Assembly (NCBI GenBank): GCA_038503075.1
Contig: JBCAML010000021.1
Span: 1,302,001-1,366,000 of the forward strand
DNA: 64,000 nucleotides
Direction: 5' to 3'
Source: Gyromitra esculenta
Taxonomy: Eukaryota > Ascomycota > Pezizomycetes > Pezizales > Discinaceae
Each line of letters starts with the position of its first letter. The stretch's first letter is position 1. A model generated the notes under the pieces. The model had not been told where the DNA came from. It ran no database searches and saw only the letters and a list, made by a program, of their open reading frames with translations. Of the stretch, positions 20,303 through 31,362 are shown in pieces. A program made the translations under genes and the position numbers.

Positions 20303-20418
20303 CCAGGCTGTAGGATGGGAAGTCGAAATGTAGGTGGTTGGGGTTGATAGGGCTTAGGGTTGTGGCGGAGAATGTGGCGCCCAAAATCTACAGCCTGGGA
20401 ACGAGGCTATACAACGAC
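20303..20418. repeat. Right subterminal inverted repeat, TIR and TSD of the large transposon
   Basis: TIR ACAGCCTGGGAACGAGGCTA at 20390-20409, TSD TACAACGAC at 20410-20418. As at the left end, an 11-bp segment CCAGGCTGTAG (20303-20313) is the inverse of 20388-20398, with a 74-bp loop. The near-equal spacing at both ends (72 and 74 bp) argues for a conserved terminal architecture. Confidence 0.8.
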
Positions 20419-20681
20419 TGATCAAGTGGTGGTGTTGGGAAACTTAGTCATCAGAGTGCAGCAGTGGCCGTGCCCATGCCAGAATTAATGTCGATCGCGA
20501 GCTGACTAATGAGCGGGACTCGGATCTGATTGGTCAAATCCGTCACGTGATTGATAATAATACCTGGTGACATGAGTATATTGCAGCCTTATATTGTTTA
20601 CGCTTCCAAACTAGCATAAATCACCATCACCATATTAAACCTCCACGCCTTTAAGTCCCCATTCGTTCTAATCTCTCCATA

Positions 20682-21434
20682 ATGTGGCACAAACTACGTA
20701 GGAACTCATACCGGAAACAGGTATCCAACGAACCGAATGATGCAGTCGCGGCGCCTCGTCGAATAACCTCACTACGCTCAAAGGGTAGAGCGCTTTTCAA
20801 ATCCAACAGAGCAGTCGCGACTCTACACCAAAACACATCAGCAATACCGTTAACAATGCTCCCCAACGAGCTAATCCTTATGATCGCCGAATACCTAGGC
20901 GCAAAACCGCTGAACTCGCTCCTCCAAACCTGCCGCATGTTCAGCCCGCTCCTGACCCCGATGCTGCACGATCGAGCTCTCGAGGACCATAAAGGAGTTT
21001 CATCTCTTATACGAGCTGCAGAGCGTGGCTATGAGCCCCTTGCCCGCCTCCTCTTACAGCGGGGCGTGGAAGTCAACCGTATATGTACAGTTTATATCGA
21101 CGTAGGGTACAAACCCCTCCCCCCCCAACCCTAATACCACAATACTTCAGCATTCAAATTTTTTTTCCCTTCCCACTAATAGCGTGATGTACAATTGATA
21201 AGCAGCCGCACAAGACGCTTGTGGAGGAATAAAACGGCACTTGAGCAAGCAGTAAGATGTGGATATGAGGCGATCGTAGAATTATTACTCGACAACGGCG
21301 CAGATATCCACCTGGTTGCCAGCCACTTTGACATATCGTTGCTCCATATTGCGGTTGAGCTCGAAAACGAAAAGATAACCCGGCTGTTGATAAAACGCGG
21401 GCTACGGATCTCTCGTGTTGAGGGCATGAGCTAG
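20682..21434 (+). CDS. F-box and ankyrin-repeat protein (223 aa)
   Basis: Two exons, 20682-21101 and 21183-21434, joined at phase 0 by an 81-bp intron ending CTAATAG; the donor choice GTAGGG is tentative because other donors give the wrong phase. The N-terminus is basic. An F-box lies at about residues 58-100 (LPNELILMIAEYL...LLQTCRMF). Ankyrin-type helices follow (SSLIRAAERGYEPLARLLLQRGVEVN, then TALEQAVRCGYEAIVELLLDNGADIH). F-box proteins recruit targets to SCF ubiquitin ligases, and ankyrin repeats would bind the target. The protein is short for the class; the third repeat ends at the stop, so a 3' truncation is possible. It starts about 270 bp right of the transposon. Confidence 0.7.
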
Positions 21435-22997
21435 AAGAGTCTTCCGACTGAGTGCGCGTGAGTATGGCCTCCGCGCTAAAGAGAGGAGGGGACGGAGAGG
21501 CTATTGAAGCGATTCTTGACGAGCATATTTCCGTATCAAGGAGTGCAACAAAAAAATTGTTAAAAATTTCGAAGGGTTAGTGTGACTGTTAGGGGACCAC
21601 GGCTTTAGACATGAATTCGTATTACGGCAGGATAATTGAAAATTTCATGCGTTGTGATTGGTACGTATTCGTACGGTATTCTTATGAACGTGGATGTAAA
21701 CTCGTAGCGCTACGGATTTTACAGTAGTCGTCCTGACCTCTTTCCTTCATTTTCAAGCAGTACGGTACCAAAAACACCCCACTTTGAGGTACTGTAATTA
21801 TATGAGAGGACGGTCCAATGGGCGGGTAGCTTTTTTTGCTCGTTACCGGTTCATACCTGTCGTCTTCGAATCCACCCTCTCTCCCCTGCCTGTCATTTAC
21901 CGGGTTTGCTGAAGCACCATGCAGCCCAGCCATCTGTGCGGGCGCCAACTGGTAGCTAAAACCCTTATTTCTAAAACGGCTAATGCCATCTCGCGGGGCC
22001 TCGGCTCAGCCATCAAATAAAACGAGTGATACCGCAGCCAAAAAACGCTTCGACGTGCAGATCAGAGGGCCAAGCACACCCACAAGGTCCTCCATACTAG
22101 CAATATAGTTACCGAGAAAATCATGTCGTTGAGGACATATCATTCTAGTAAGACATAAACTCAGAAAGCCTGGAGCTAATTTCTGTTTTTCCCATGACAG
22201 AGCCTGGCTTTCTCTCCTTGTAGTTTTAGTCATATGCCATTTATATATATGTCCAGATAGTTGATTACCTGTATCGCGAGACAAATCCGACACAATGACC
22301 CAAAACTGCACTACCTAGCTATAGAAAAAAAGCAATCAAGCAAAAATCTAGAAATCTACGTCGGTCCCACCAGTCGGAACGCAAACCTCCAAGTCTCAAC
22401 TCAGGCAACTATTGCATGCATGTATGGGTAGATAGATATGCCCGTTTGGTAATGTCTAGCGAGTACCTAGTCCAGAAAACTTCGAGAAAGCTATGTTAAG
22501 AATTCAACTAAGTGAAGGTTTTTTTTACACTATCGCATGCACTAAATTAATGATAGCCATAGCTTGGTGTTGGATTTGAATGATTAGCACTGAAAACTCC
22601 TTTATAAGATTATATAATGTACTTGAATGAAAACTATCGTCCCAGTAACCTATCGACGCGTACAAAGGCTCCCAGAAAATAGCGTGAGAGTGTAAAATAA
22701 TTTTAATTCGAACCATTAATCTCTGCTTTTAGTAAGATTAGTTGTGCGAGGAACAAAAGACGGTATAGGGTTGAAGCAACAAGTAACGAGTCACGAAATA
22801 AATAAAAATTCAAACGCGCTGTATCAACCCTAGGTCTAAGTTGCAAGACCGAGTTGATTATAAAATAAGCTCAATCCTGCCTTTCCCAGGATTTCTTTTC
22901 TTTCCTTACGTCCAACAAACCGCGCTTTTATCAAGATAGAATAATCTTAGATCTATATTTAGACGCTTCTTCAATTATTCGGTAATTCTTTACAGCC
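21435..22997. other. AT-rich intergenic region
   Basis: No gene, RNA or clear repeat that I can support. Short frames on the minus strand (about 22006-22311) lack domains and look accidental. Pyrimidine-rich DNA from about 22880 probably belongs to the promoter of the next gene. Confidence 0.5.
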
Positions 22998-24139
22998 ATG
23001 AAGGCCCAAACCCTTCTTGTCCCTGCTGTATATCTCTTCTCTCTATCCTCCTCTCTTCCAGTATACCCAGGCCCTCAGCTACACACATTCGACACCAACA
23101 GGAAAAGCGGTGTGAACTCTCCCCTACAGTATAAATAAACAAACTAACATAAAGGCTATAGAGGATGCCCTCTTCCTCGAGCGTTGGCAGAAGAACTGGG
23201 GCACACGTCCATCGAAGCCCGCCCCCATTTCTCCCCCTTCAGGATTCACTAGGAATCCCTTCGATATTGACGAACCCACCTTTACCGGCGAAACCCTAAC
23301 TAGCATCCTCAAGCCTCTAAGAGCGCCTCATACTCTGGTCATCCAACCCCAAGTGATGTCGGACAAGAAGAAGCCAAAGAAGGTCCGACTTCCACCGGCC
23401 GACCTCAACTCCATTGACCACGCCCCAGTCCGGTCAGAATCCAAAGCCCGGATTCCACCAATTGACCTCAACTTGGTCGACCACATCTCAGAGCGGCCAA
23501 GACCCGCGGTATACTCCACAATGATGCACGGCGCACTCGGCTTCCTTAAGCCCAATCCCAAGTCCAAGCCTGACTCTATCCCCGCCCCCGCCCCCGCCCC
23601 CATTCCTCTAACCAGACCAGATCCAGTCCTCCCGGCAGACTGGCGCGACTGGGTGCCATTAAATGAGAACTCGCCACCCGTCGGACTACCGGTCTCCGAT
23701 GCCCTAAGCCGTGAATCGAGGGGGAAGCCAGCGGGGCTAGATAAGCTGCAGTCGTCGTCGTCTTCGGCCTCTGTTTCTGGAGTCAGCGTGTTGATGGATC
23801 CGCCACCGAGGTTCATCATGCCGCTGAATATAGTGACGAAAGCCGACGTCGTCAACCGGATTATTGCACAGATGCCGACAGAGTGTCCAGATTGCGGGAT
23901 CGACTTGAATGGGAACCCGGGTATTTACTTATTTGTTTATTCGTATGGTTTTTGGGTGATGTTGAGCTTGCAGTCTGCTAACATGGTGCTTGGGGATAGG
24001 GTGGAAGGCGCGCTTCGCGGCTTGGTTTAGGGCGTTGTGGAAGAAGTTGACGCTGCCTTTCCGCCAGGAGAAGAAAATTAATCGTAGTGCGGATATGCCG
24101 GGTATTTGGTGGGTGGAGGGAGAGGGTTTCCGCAAGTGA
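22998..24139 (+). CDS. Secreted low-complexity protein, unknown function (339 aa)
   Basis: Three exons, 22998-23111, 23155-23920 and 24000-24139, with introns of 43 bp (branch AACTAAC) and 79 bp (branch GCTAAC). Phases 0 and 1 match and the sum is divisible by three. The start (MKAQTLLVPAVYLFSLSSS) looks like a signal peptide. The middle is Pro/Ser/Lys-rich with a repeated PPxDLNxxDH motif and a run of Ala-Pro repeats. A CPDC pair lies near residue 285. The C-terminus, encoded by exon 3, is basic and Trp-rich (WKARFAAWFRALWKK) and could form an amphipathic helix. I know no family. It could be a lineage-specific secreted protein. Confidence 0.65.
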
Positions 24140-27039
24140 TTTTGTGGGAGTAGGAGAGAAAGGGATTATCTGGTTTTTAATGGCGAGAGTATGTGGGGTA
24201 CGCAATGCGGTTGTAGCTATGGAACAGTGCTGGGCTTGTTACCGCTTTCTGGGAAACTGCTGGAATTTGTATTTATTCCCTTGTTTGTGTATTATCGTGA
24301 TCTGAGCGGAGGCTGGTCCGAGAACATAAAATTTAGCAAGTAGAAGCTGAGTGCCACGCGAATCTGAAGGTAGGAAAAATCTCGAATTCGAGTGAGTTCC
24401 AGAAGCAGAGTGATCGAGCATGATCCGTTCTGCCAAGACTTATTAGCACTCAACCCAGCAACTGCTCCCAACTTCGAACCATTCCACCTCATCTTGTCAG
24501 CTCCACTACCACATGACCATCTACATCCCGTCACACAAAACTGGAGACTAGAGCTTTATTCGCATCAGCTCCTTTTAAATGAAATGACATTCGCTGATAA
24601 AATACATAGGACACCTTTTCGACTCTACTCCCAACTGTCGCATCTAGCGGATATCACCCATCAACGCTGCCATAAAACAAGACATGCTACCAAGAATACA
24701 TTTCTTGTTTCCATCCACCCATAACCTCCAGTGGTATGAGAGGGTTTGCCCGGCTGGATGACAGCCGGTTTACCATAGCGTCTCCAGCCCTCTGGAATAT
24801 ACTTGTAATCGCTGGTCCATTGACTATCGCAGATGATAACATACGGCAGTTTTCTTATCTCCTGCTTTTCGATTAAAGTTCTGTTTTTTGATTGAAGCGG
24901 TGTTAATAGGAGGGGATATAGGTAGTCGGGGCATTTTTATTTAGGATCGATAGAGGACTTAGTCGAAACGAAAGACTATGGTGTTCCTCCGCGCTGTTAG
25001 GACACAGAAGCATTGAGACGATAGCGAGAGACTAATATCATCGCTGCTACATGGATAAATACCCGAAACCAAACCTTGCTCAAAATTCGGCATCACTAAT
25101 GATGTTGCTTTTAGGATATCGATTTGGCATCAATTAATTCCTTCGAAACTGCGCCTCCGGCACAATATCAAAAGATGGAGACTTGATGTAGCATTTGAAG
25201 GTGAAGGTTCAAGTCTCGATTAGAGAATGATTTATGTTTCTGGGAACATTGATCGCTCACAAAGTAGCAGAGATCGCGACAAGTACCAAAAACTCAATTG
25301 ACTTATCTACACTAGAAAGAAATTATGATGTGTTGAATACAACTAACAGACGGCTTGAGAGTCGGGACATGAAAAGGCCACTGAAAAAACTGATGGTCAA
25401 CTATTCAACCGAGGATCCCCTATCTAAGACCCCTGGCAGTAATGTGCCAACTACGGTTGAGCGTACTGTTACCAAGCGGGGTAGTGCCACAGAGGAGGGG
25501 AAATACTGTATATTCGCCTAGATTTGGCGGCGATCAGTATTCTGCGCATATGTACTGGAGAGAGCAGTGGCTGGGGAGGGATGTTTCATTCGGATGCCGG
25601 TCGTTGATCCTTCAAACACATACTATTAATTTGGTCAAGTCATAGTCTACGAAAGAGGATCAAGCTAATTTCTGAATCTATTTAGGTCGACCGAATTAAG
25701 ATCAGTGAGGTTAAACAAGGTATTTGGCAGAAATGAGTTGAAACCCAGTTTTCATCATTCCAGACTCAGTGCAGCTGAGTGGATGGAAGATCCACCGAAT
25801 CACTCAGAGGATATTCGCCGGTATCAAGCCCAACCAGAAAAGTATCACCGATTTATTCGCTCTCTCTCATTTTCAACAACTCTTCCATACATTTCCCGTT
25901 CCATCGCTATCAGGATTCAACACCCGTTCCGTCCCGTTACTAATTATCTCGAAGCTTTAACTCCGATTAGCCCTACCTCGGCATAGCTATGCGCTGCAAT
26001 ATATGCTAAATTTTCATTTACAGATATGACACTTCCCATTTGATGACTAAGAACGATAGCGCGTAAGAGCTGAAAAAGGCGACTCAGCCATTGGGCGTAT
26101 CTTATAAGCAGAGAGTTCATTCCTTGAGAATTTGCCGTTAGCTATTGACTGACTATAATAAGGTGCGGTTAGGTTCGTCCCAAATATTATGGCTTTCGCC
26201 ACTGTTAAAACACCAGGATATCAATTCCTCTCCCTCCGCCCTTAAGTCTTAGGACTATTCCCCCGTCGCCAACGCGATTACCAGCTTTAACTCTATCTTC
26301 AGTTATTATCTCACCAGAAGTAACCTCTCTCACTCCTTGAATCTGCTCTAGATCCCTTGACGGGTATTAAATCCGCAGGCGGTTTTCGAAGACCTCGAGC
26401 CAATTCTATTTTGTAAAATAGAACACAGATCCCGGTCGTTATACGCACAGATTTTATCTCAGTCACATTTTATAACGAGCATGACCTTCAAGATCACCGT
26501 CATCGCTCGTTCAACTGCACTAAACACCATTATATTCACAACCGATCACCCACCCTCGGAACACACCTCCACGAAATTTAATCCACATTTAGGCAAATGC
26601 AGCTCTTAGAAAATATGGAAGAAGGAGATATTTCTATAAATAACTCTCGCGTTGAGGGTTGCGTATAGGACGCACTCGGACGCAGACCGTTAATAAGGAT
26701 TTTCCCTGGAATATTACATTGACCTCCCGGAACGAAATGGAATTTCCTGAGTCATTGTTAGCAATATATTCGATGGCCAAGATGTTAGGAAAAGAAAATT
26801 TTATTAATAGAGATTTTCAAGTAAGGATTGATAGTCGAGGAGAGTTAGCAAGGCCGAGTTATCTCCTTTTGTAGCAAATGAAGGCTACCCCCAATGTTAA
26901 TGGATGTAGACAATGTCGCTACAATATTTTCTATTAAGCACAGCAATCACACAGTCTAGAGGAAATTTAAATAATTGAATGAAATTTTAAATTACACCAT
27001 TTTACAAAATCTCTAGTTTATATCTAAATAGACGTACAT
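24140..27039. other. Gene-poor AT-rich region
   Basis: About 2.9 kb with no gene I can support. The longest frames (24392-24724, 25234-25521 and 25705-25986 plus) have no recognisable domain, signal peptide or splice continuity, and I treat them as chance. No inverted or tandem repeat stood out. Confidence 0.45.
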
Positions 27040-28500
27040 CTAAACCCATGTAGGCAGGGGAGGGTTTGCGTTCTTAACAAGGGTTTCAGCGAACTCCTCA
27101 AACCAAGATCCTGCCTCAGGTGCTGGGGTATCTGCAACTGGACTAGCACACATGGCGTCGAAACGGGCAGCAGTTGAGTCGCTAGTTCCATCACTCTCAC
27201 CACCTGCAGCATAGAGTTAGCTAAGAATCCCAACCCAGCAAAATCGAAGATAACATACCAGGTTTAACCCAGACCAAAGCGTCGACCAAAGTATCATTAG
27301 TAGCAGTGGTTGGGCGGTGTCCAAAGCCGGCACCCTTGACATTGCACCACTGGCCCCACTCAGTCCTGATAGCAAGTTTACCAGCACGCCCTTGGTCGAT
27401 AATGAAGTGAGCCGGGAACCCCTCAGCCGTCAGGTATGGCGCAAGTGAGTTGACGTAGTGAGATTCATCCCAAGAGTTGCTCCACTCAGTGAAGTTCTCA
27501 CGCGGGACAGCGATATAGGCTATACAAAATTAGCCTTATTACCTCAACCAAACCGAAAGAAGCCCCTTTTCTCACCATTGTAGTTAGATACGTTTGTAGC
27601 CAGCCCACGAACCTTGGCCGGGGTGGTGGAGTTGGCATTTGCAATCGCCAGAACCTCAGCAAAGAGCTTCGCCGACGGCTCCAAGTTTCCGTCCCAGCCC
27701 AACCAACCGCCGTGTGCCGCATCCAGATACAGGAAGACGTTCGAGAACTGCAGTTTCTTGATCGCGTAGGCAACTCCTTGCTTGTAGGCATCAACAGCGC
27801 CGGCACACTTCTCGACGCTCAGGTTGGTGACCAGGTTCGCGAGCGAGTCGGGCTCGAGAATAACGGCGAATGTCAGGTCTTTGGCTTTCTTGGCGCTGAA
27901 CTGCTTGGCGACATCTAATACGACATGTCAGTACGAACGAACGCAACCGGGCCCATGGGCAGGGTGGGTGAATGGGTGGGGAGGAGGGAGGAGGGAGGAG
28001 GGAGGAAGCTTACTGTCGATAAATGCTTTGTACTTGTTCAGACCGTCCTCGCTGATCTTGAGTTCGCCGTCGGAAGCCTTCGCTGAACAGTCACGATCAG
28101 GCAGGTTGTAGACCACCAACTCGACAATCTGGGACTTCCTGGACACCTTCTGGACCAGAAGTGCTTCGTCGATGTAGGATGAAATGCTAGGGACCTAGAA
28201 AAAACAATATTCCGTTAGCTATCTGCTATTAGTAGCCCAACATGAGAATATGTGAGAGTTTACATCAGCGGTGGAGCTAATCCAGGCGAAGGTTCCGGTG
28301 CGCTGGACAGTCACTGTTCTCGCGGCATTGAGGAGATCGCCCTTGCTGGCGAAGCTCTTGAGTGTCTGCACGAGTTTCGTGGCGTACTTGGAGTTTGCGT
28401 AAAAGTCCTTTCCTTCGAAAGGATTCCCGGATGGGGTGGTGGGAACCGCAAAAACGGCAGGGACGGCAGCAGCGAGAGCAAGGAGTGACTTGAGCAGCAT
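27040..28500 (-). CDS. cel6A: GH6 cellobiohydrolase (exoglucanase II type), secreted, no CBM (393 aa)
   Basis: Hydrolyses cellulose chains from the non-reducing end. Five exons read by phase and family continuity: 28500-28264, 28194-28014, 27914-27576, 27519-27259 and 27203-27040. The last three introns are phase 1. The N-terminus (MLLKSLLALAAAVPAVFA) is a signal peptide, followed at once by the catalytic domain; no cellulose-binding module or linker is present. Family signatures: NLPDRDC (D114, C115) and ILEPDSLANLVTN (D162, the expected catalytic acid), the disulfide partner C176, LDAAHGGWLGW, LATNVSNYN, and WVKPGGESDGTSD. The Cys usual in GECDGTSD is Ser here. The cysteines of the second disulfide (QWCNV and DAMC) are present. 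No lesion is seen. The symbol reflects the family, not a proven ortholog. Confidence 0.93.
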
Positions 28501-30885
28501 CTCGAAGGTCTAAGGAAGGGCGTGCCTGAAGAAGTTGAGGGATAGAGAATCCATGATAGTCGGCGGATTGGCGGTCTTCTTATACTCGTGATCTTAGCCC
28601 GTGAGATGGCCATATGGCTTATTATTTTTTTGCAGATTAAATTGTCCAAGGTGGTTATTAGAGGTGCAAATGCGAGTCGGAAGTATATCCCCATACCCCA
28701 GTTATGCTATTTCCCCGGATCTAAATGGTACCTGCATGCATGCGGCGGAAGATTAAGGTTAACCTTTGGCTTTCCGGGGAAATCGGAAAGGCCCCCCGCC
28801 TCGGCAAATTACAAAACTATGTAATTAGAACCATCGTATACCGTAGCCCTAGTTGGTACTACCTCACACATTCCATTTCTGGAGTAGAATTTCAAGGGGC
28901 TGCATAATACCGGGTTTCCCCGTACAATTGAGCAAGTTCAGATTGTATTGTTCGTGTAAGTGCCTTACATGGGTTTATGGCGGTAGATGGGGCCGTGCTG
29001 CCGATAAGGAGGGGAACGATCCTGGGATTCCGATCACAGATTAACGAATGTATTTCCGTCAATCGCAGATGCCATGATTTGGATAAGGCTCCCTGGTTGG
29101 GGCAATCATGCTATTGTCGTACCTATTTCGTCTTATCGCTCTCACAAACAGTTAAAATTGAGTCAAGATAATTATTTGCAAACAGCATTCGCTCTAATGC
29201 CTAAGACTAGTAATATCGGGTACCCCCAGTAACAGGGTTGCAAGAGAGAGTAGCAGTCCTACTGGCTAATTTGAGCTATAGTTAAACCGTATTAAAAACA
29301 TTTAGCTAGCAATATACGTTGAGAACCTCCTGTACCAAGACATCTGCGCGTAAGAGAAGCCTCACTGATTGCGAAACCAAGCCACTCCGATATTTAAAGT
29401 TAATATCCCGAGTATTATAGTGCAACCCTAAGGTTATTAAGTTGTGAGACCAACTCGGCCAGACCCTAGTAATCACGGAAACCCCTTAGTGGTTCCTGGA
29501 TAGTGGGTAATGCCCACCCAATCGACTGCTAACCATTTCTCCAGGCTTAGCAGTCCGGTTCCAAGTAAATCTGATCCGCAAGTCTATGGACTCTATATCC
29601 TCCGATTACTAATACGAAGCCGTCAGAGTCCACTGCTTCAGCCACAATTGTTTTCCAGCACACACACGTGCCTAGAAGCATATTGCACTATTACGCTCGA
29701 AGACGGCTTATCGGCAACTAATAAACATTATGAGCACGATCTTGCTAGGTATAAAAAGAAGTGGGGTGCACGCCCACACATATGCATTGGATGCTGTTCA
29801 ATCCAAATGGGTTTTTGTCTCATTCTGGATACCCTTTCCACGGAAAATTTTGGCCGTGTTCTACACGTCGAACACCAAGGATGCAATGCACCCGGGATCA
29901 AACCTCCGATCTTGCAATCAAAAAATCTACTTCGCTCAAAAATGGCCATAATCGCACTTGTAAGACAATATTACGCCATAGTAAGTATTTGTAACTTAAT
30001 TTTCCGACGAATTTATGCTTAAAGTGAAGAATCCGCTAAACCAAGAACTCAAAGTGGATGTTGTGCAGTACATACACGAGAAAAGGACCATTAATCCACC
30101 CAACTACATGTATGTACTTTGTGATTTCTTTTTGCAATTACTCGATTCCAAGTATTCACGGAATGGACGGCCCATGCGCCATTTTCCCCCCAGGGGCGCG
30201 AACAAGACAAACTACCTGCAAACTGTTACTGGAGCTTATCTGATCTTTATTTGGGATTACATATGACGAGCTCTGCGCAAAAGCACGAGATATGCCCGTG
30301 CGTTGGTGCCACCGGAAAGATGCAAGGTACCTACCTATCCACAATGTCGTTGATAACACGAGCCCTTTTACGGCTGGTTACACCGAACGGTTCCTAGGGC
30401 TTGGGTAATCTTGGCGGATATCAGAGCCGACAATGTACAATAGGTACCAACGACAGTGCCATCCGCTATACCAAGTAAAAACTATCTTAATTCCTGCTTA
30501 GCACGCAATACGTTGTCTATAATAAAATAGAGTCCCGGATAGATGGCCGAAGAACCCTAATACTTTAATTGCTGTCTTCGAAACTTGCTCAGCGGTTCAA
30601 TAGCACCGCTTTCTCTTCTGAAGGCACGTATGCAGAATATTGATATATAAGTCATCACCTCCCTCTTTCGGCACACTAACAATCGTCCATTCTCCCTCAA
30701 TCCTTAACAAATCAGTCTGTCCCCCAGCCCAAAACACAACTATTCGCAGGATCTCACGCTATCAAAGTTTCGAGACAGCCAGCAACAACCCAGCATCTAA
30801 GAAACGATGCCCCATCTCTCAGGTAAGTGGACTTGGAGCTCTCGAAAAAAAATAGAATTCGCGTTCTATAGACCGGGAATACAAC
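28501..30885. other. Gene-poor AT-rich region
   Basis: Begins with the GH6 promoter region. The rest holds only short unsupported frames, for example 29510-30022, which has no domain and no signal. No RNA gene recognised. Confidence 0.45.
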
Positions 30886-31362
30886 TAGTGATGTCCACGA
30901 GCCGAGCCAGCCCGAGCTTTGAGCTCGAGCCTTAGGCTCGAACAACATGAGCCAGAGAGCCCACGAGCCGAGCCCGTTCGAGCCACAATTTTAGAAGCTC
31001 GAGCTTGGGCTCGAGCTCTGACTAATCATATGTAGATTTTGCTTGTGGGTGATGAGACTATAAACTCAGGCCCTCCTTACCTCAGGTTCAGTTCTAGACA
31101 AGCCCCTAACTTGCTTTCGCTAGCAACTCGAACAGCAAGATAAATACAGCGGATGATTTATTAAGTTTCCGTACAATCACAGATAATCACTCCCTACTAC
31201 GCGCCCTCTCACCCCCCTCCCTCTGGGCCCGAGCCTAGGCTCGAGCCTAACTGTCCAGCTCGAACACCACGAGCCGTAATAGCCACAAGCCGAGCCAGCT
31301 CGAGCTCTCGCCCGGGCTCGTCTCGAACAGGCTCGTCTCGAACAGGCTCGTGGACATCACTA
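30886..31362. mobile_element. hAT-type MITE, 477 bp
   Basis: Perfect 18-bp terminal inverted repeats (TAGTGATGTCCACGAGCC) and a perfect 8-bp target duplication AATACAAC (30878-30885 and 31363-31370). The 8-bp TSD and a TAGTGATG-type terminus are typical of the hAT superfamily. Inside are many short GAGCTCGAGC/GCTCGAGCC palindromes and a tandem pair of about 15 bp at the right end. There is no coding capacity, so it would depend on a hAT transposase elsewhere. Confidence 0.88.

Larger units (their letters stand above)
3118..20409. mobile_element. Large TIR DNA transposon encoding DUF6589 and a RecQ-like helicase, with nested insertions
   Basis: The left end reads TAGCCTCGTACCCAGGCTGT (3118-3137). 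The right end (20390-20409) is its inverted complement with one mismatch. Both are flanked by the perfect 9-bp direct repeat TACAACGAC (3109-3117 and 20410-20418), so the ends are defined by TIR and TSD together. Total span is 17,292 bp. Removing the gypsy element with one TSD (6,149 bp) and the solo LTR with one TSD (413 bp) leaves about 10.7 kb. Cargo in order: DUF6589 protein (+), two tandem small paralogs (+), RecQ-like helicase (-, split), and a basic/coiled-coil protein gene (-). The two outer sets of genes converge. No tyrosine recombinase (Starship captain), Rep/Helitron helicase or recognisable hAT, Tc1 or CACTA transposase is visible. A 9-bp TSD is a length seen in Mutator-like elements, but no MULE transposase was recognised. 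Membership of a named superfamily is open. Confidence 0.85.

Noticed and set aside
3118..20409. Starship or Helitron identity for the large element
   Set aside because: No tyrosine recombinase captain, no Rep/Pif1-type helicase, and clear TIRs with a TSD, which Helitrons lack.
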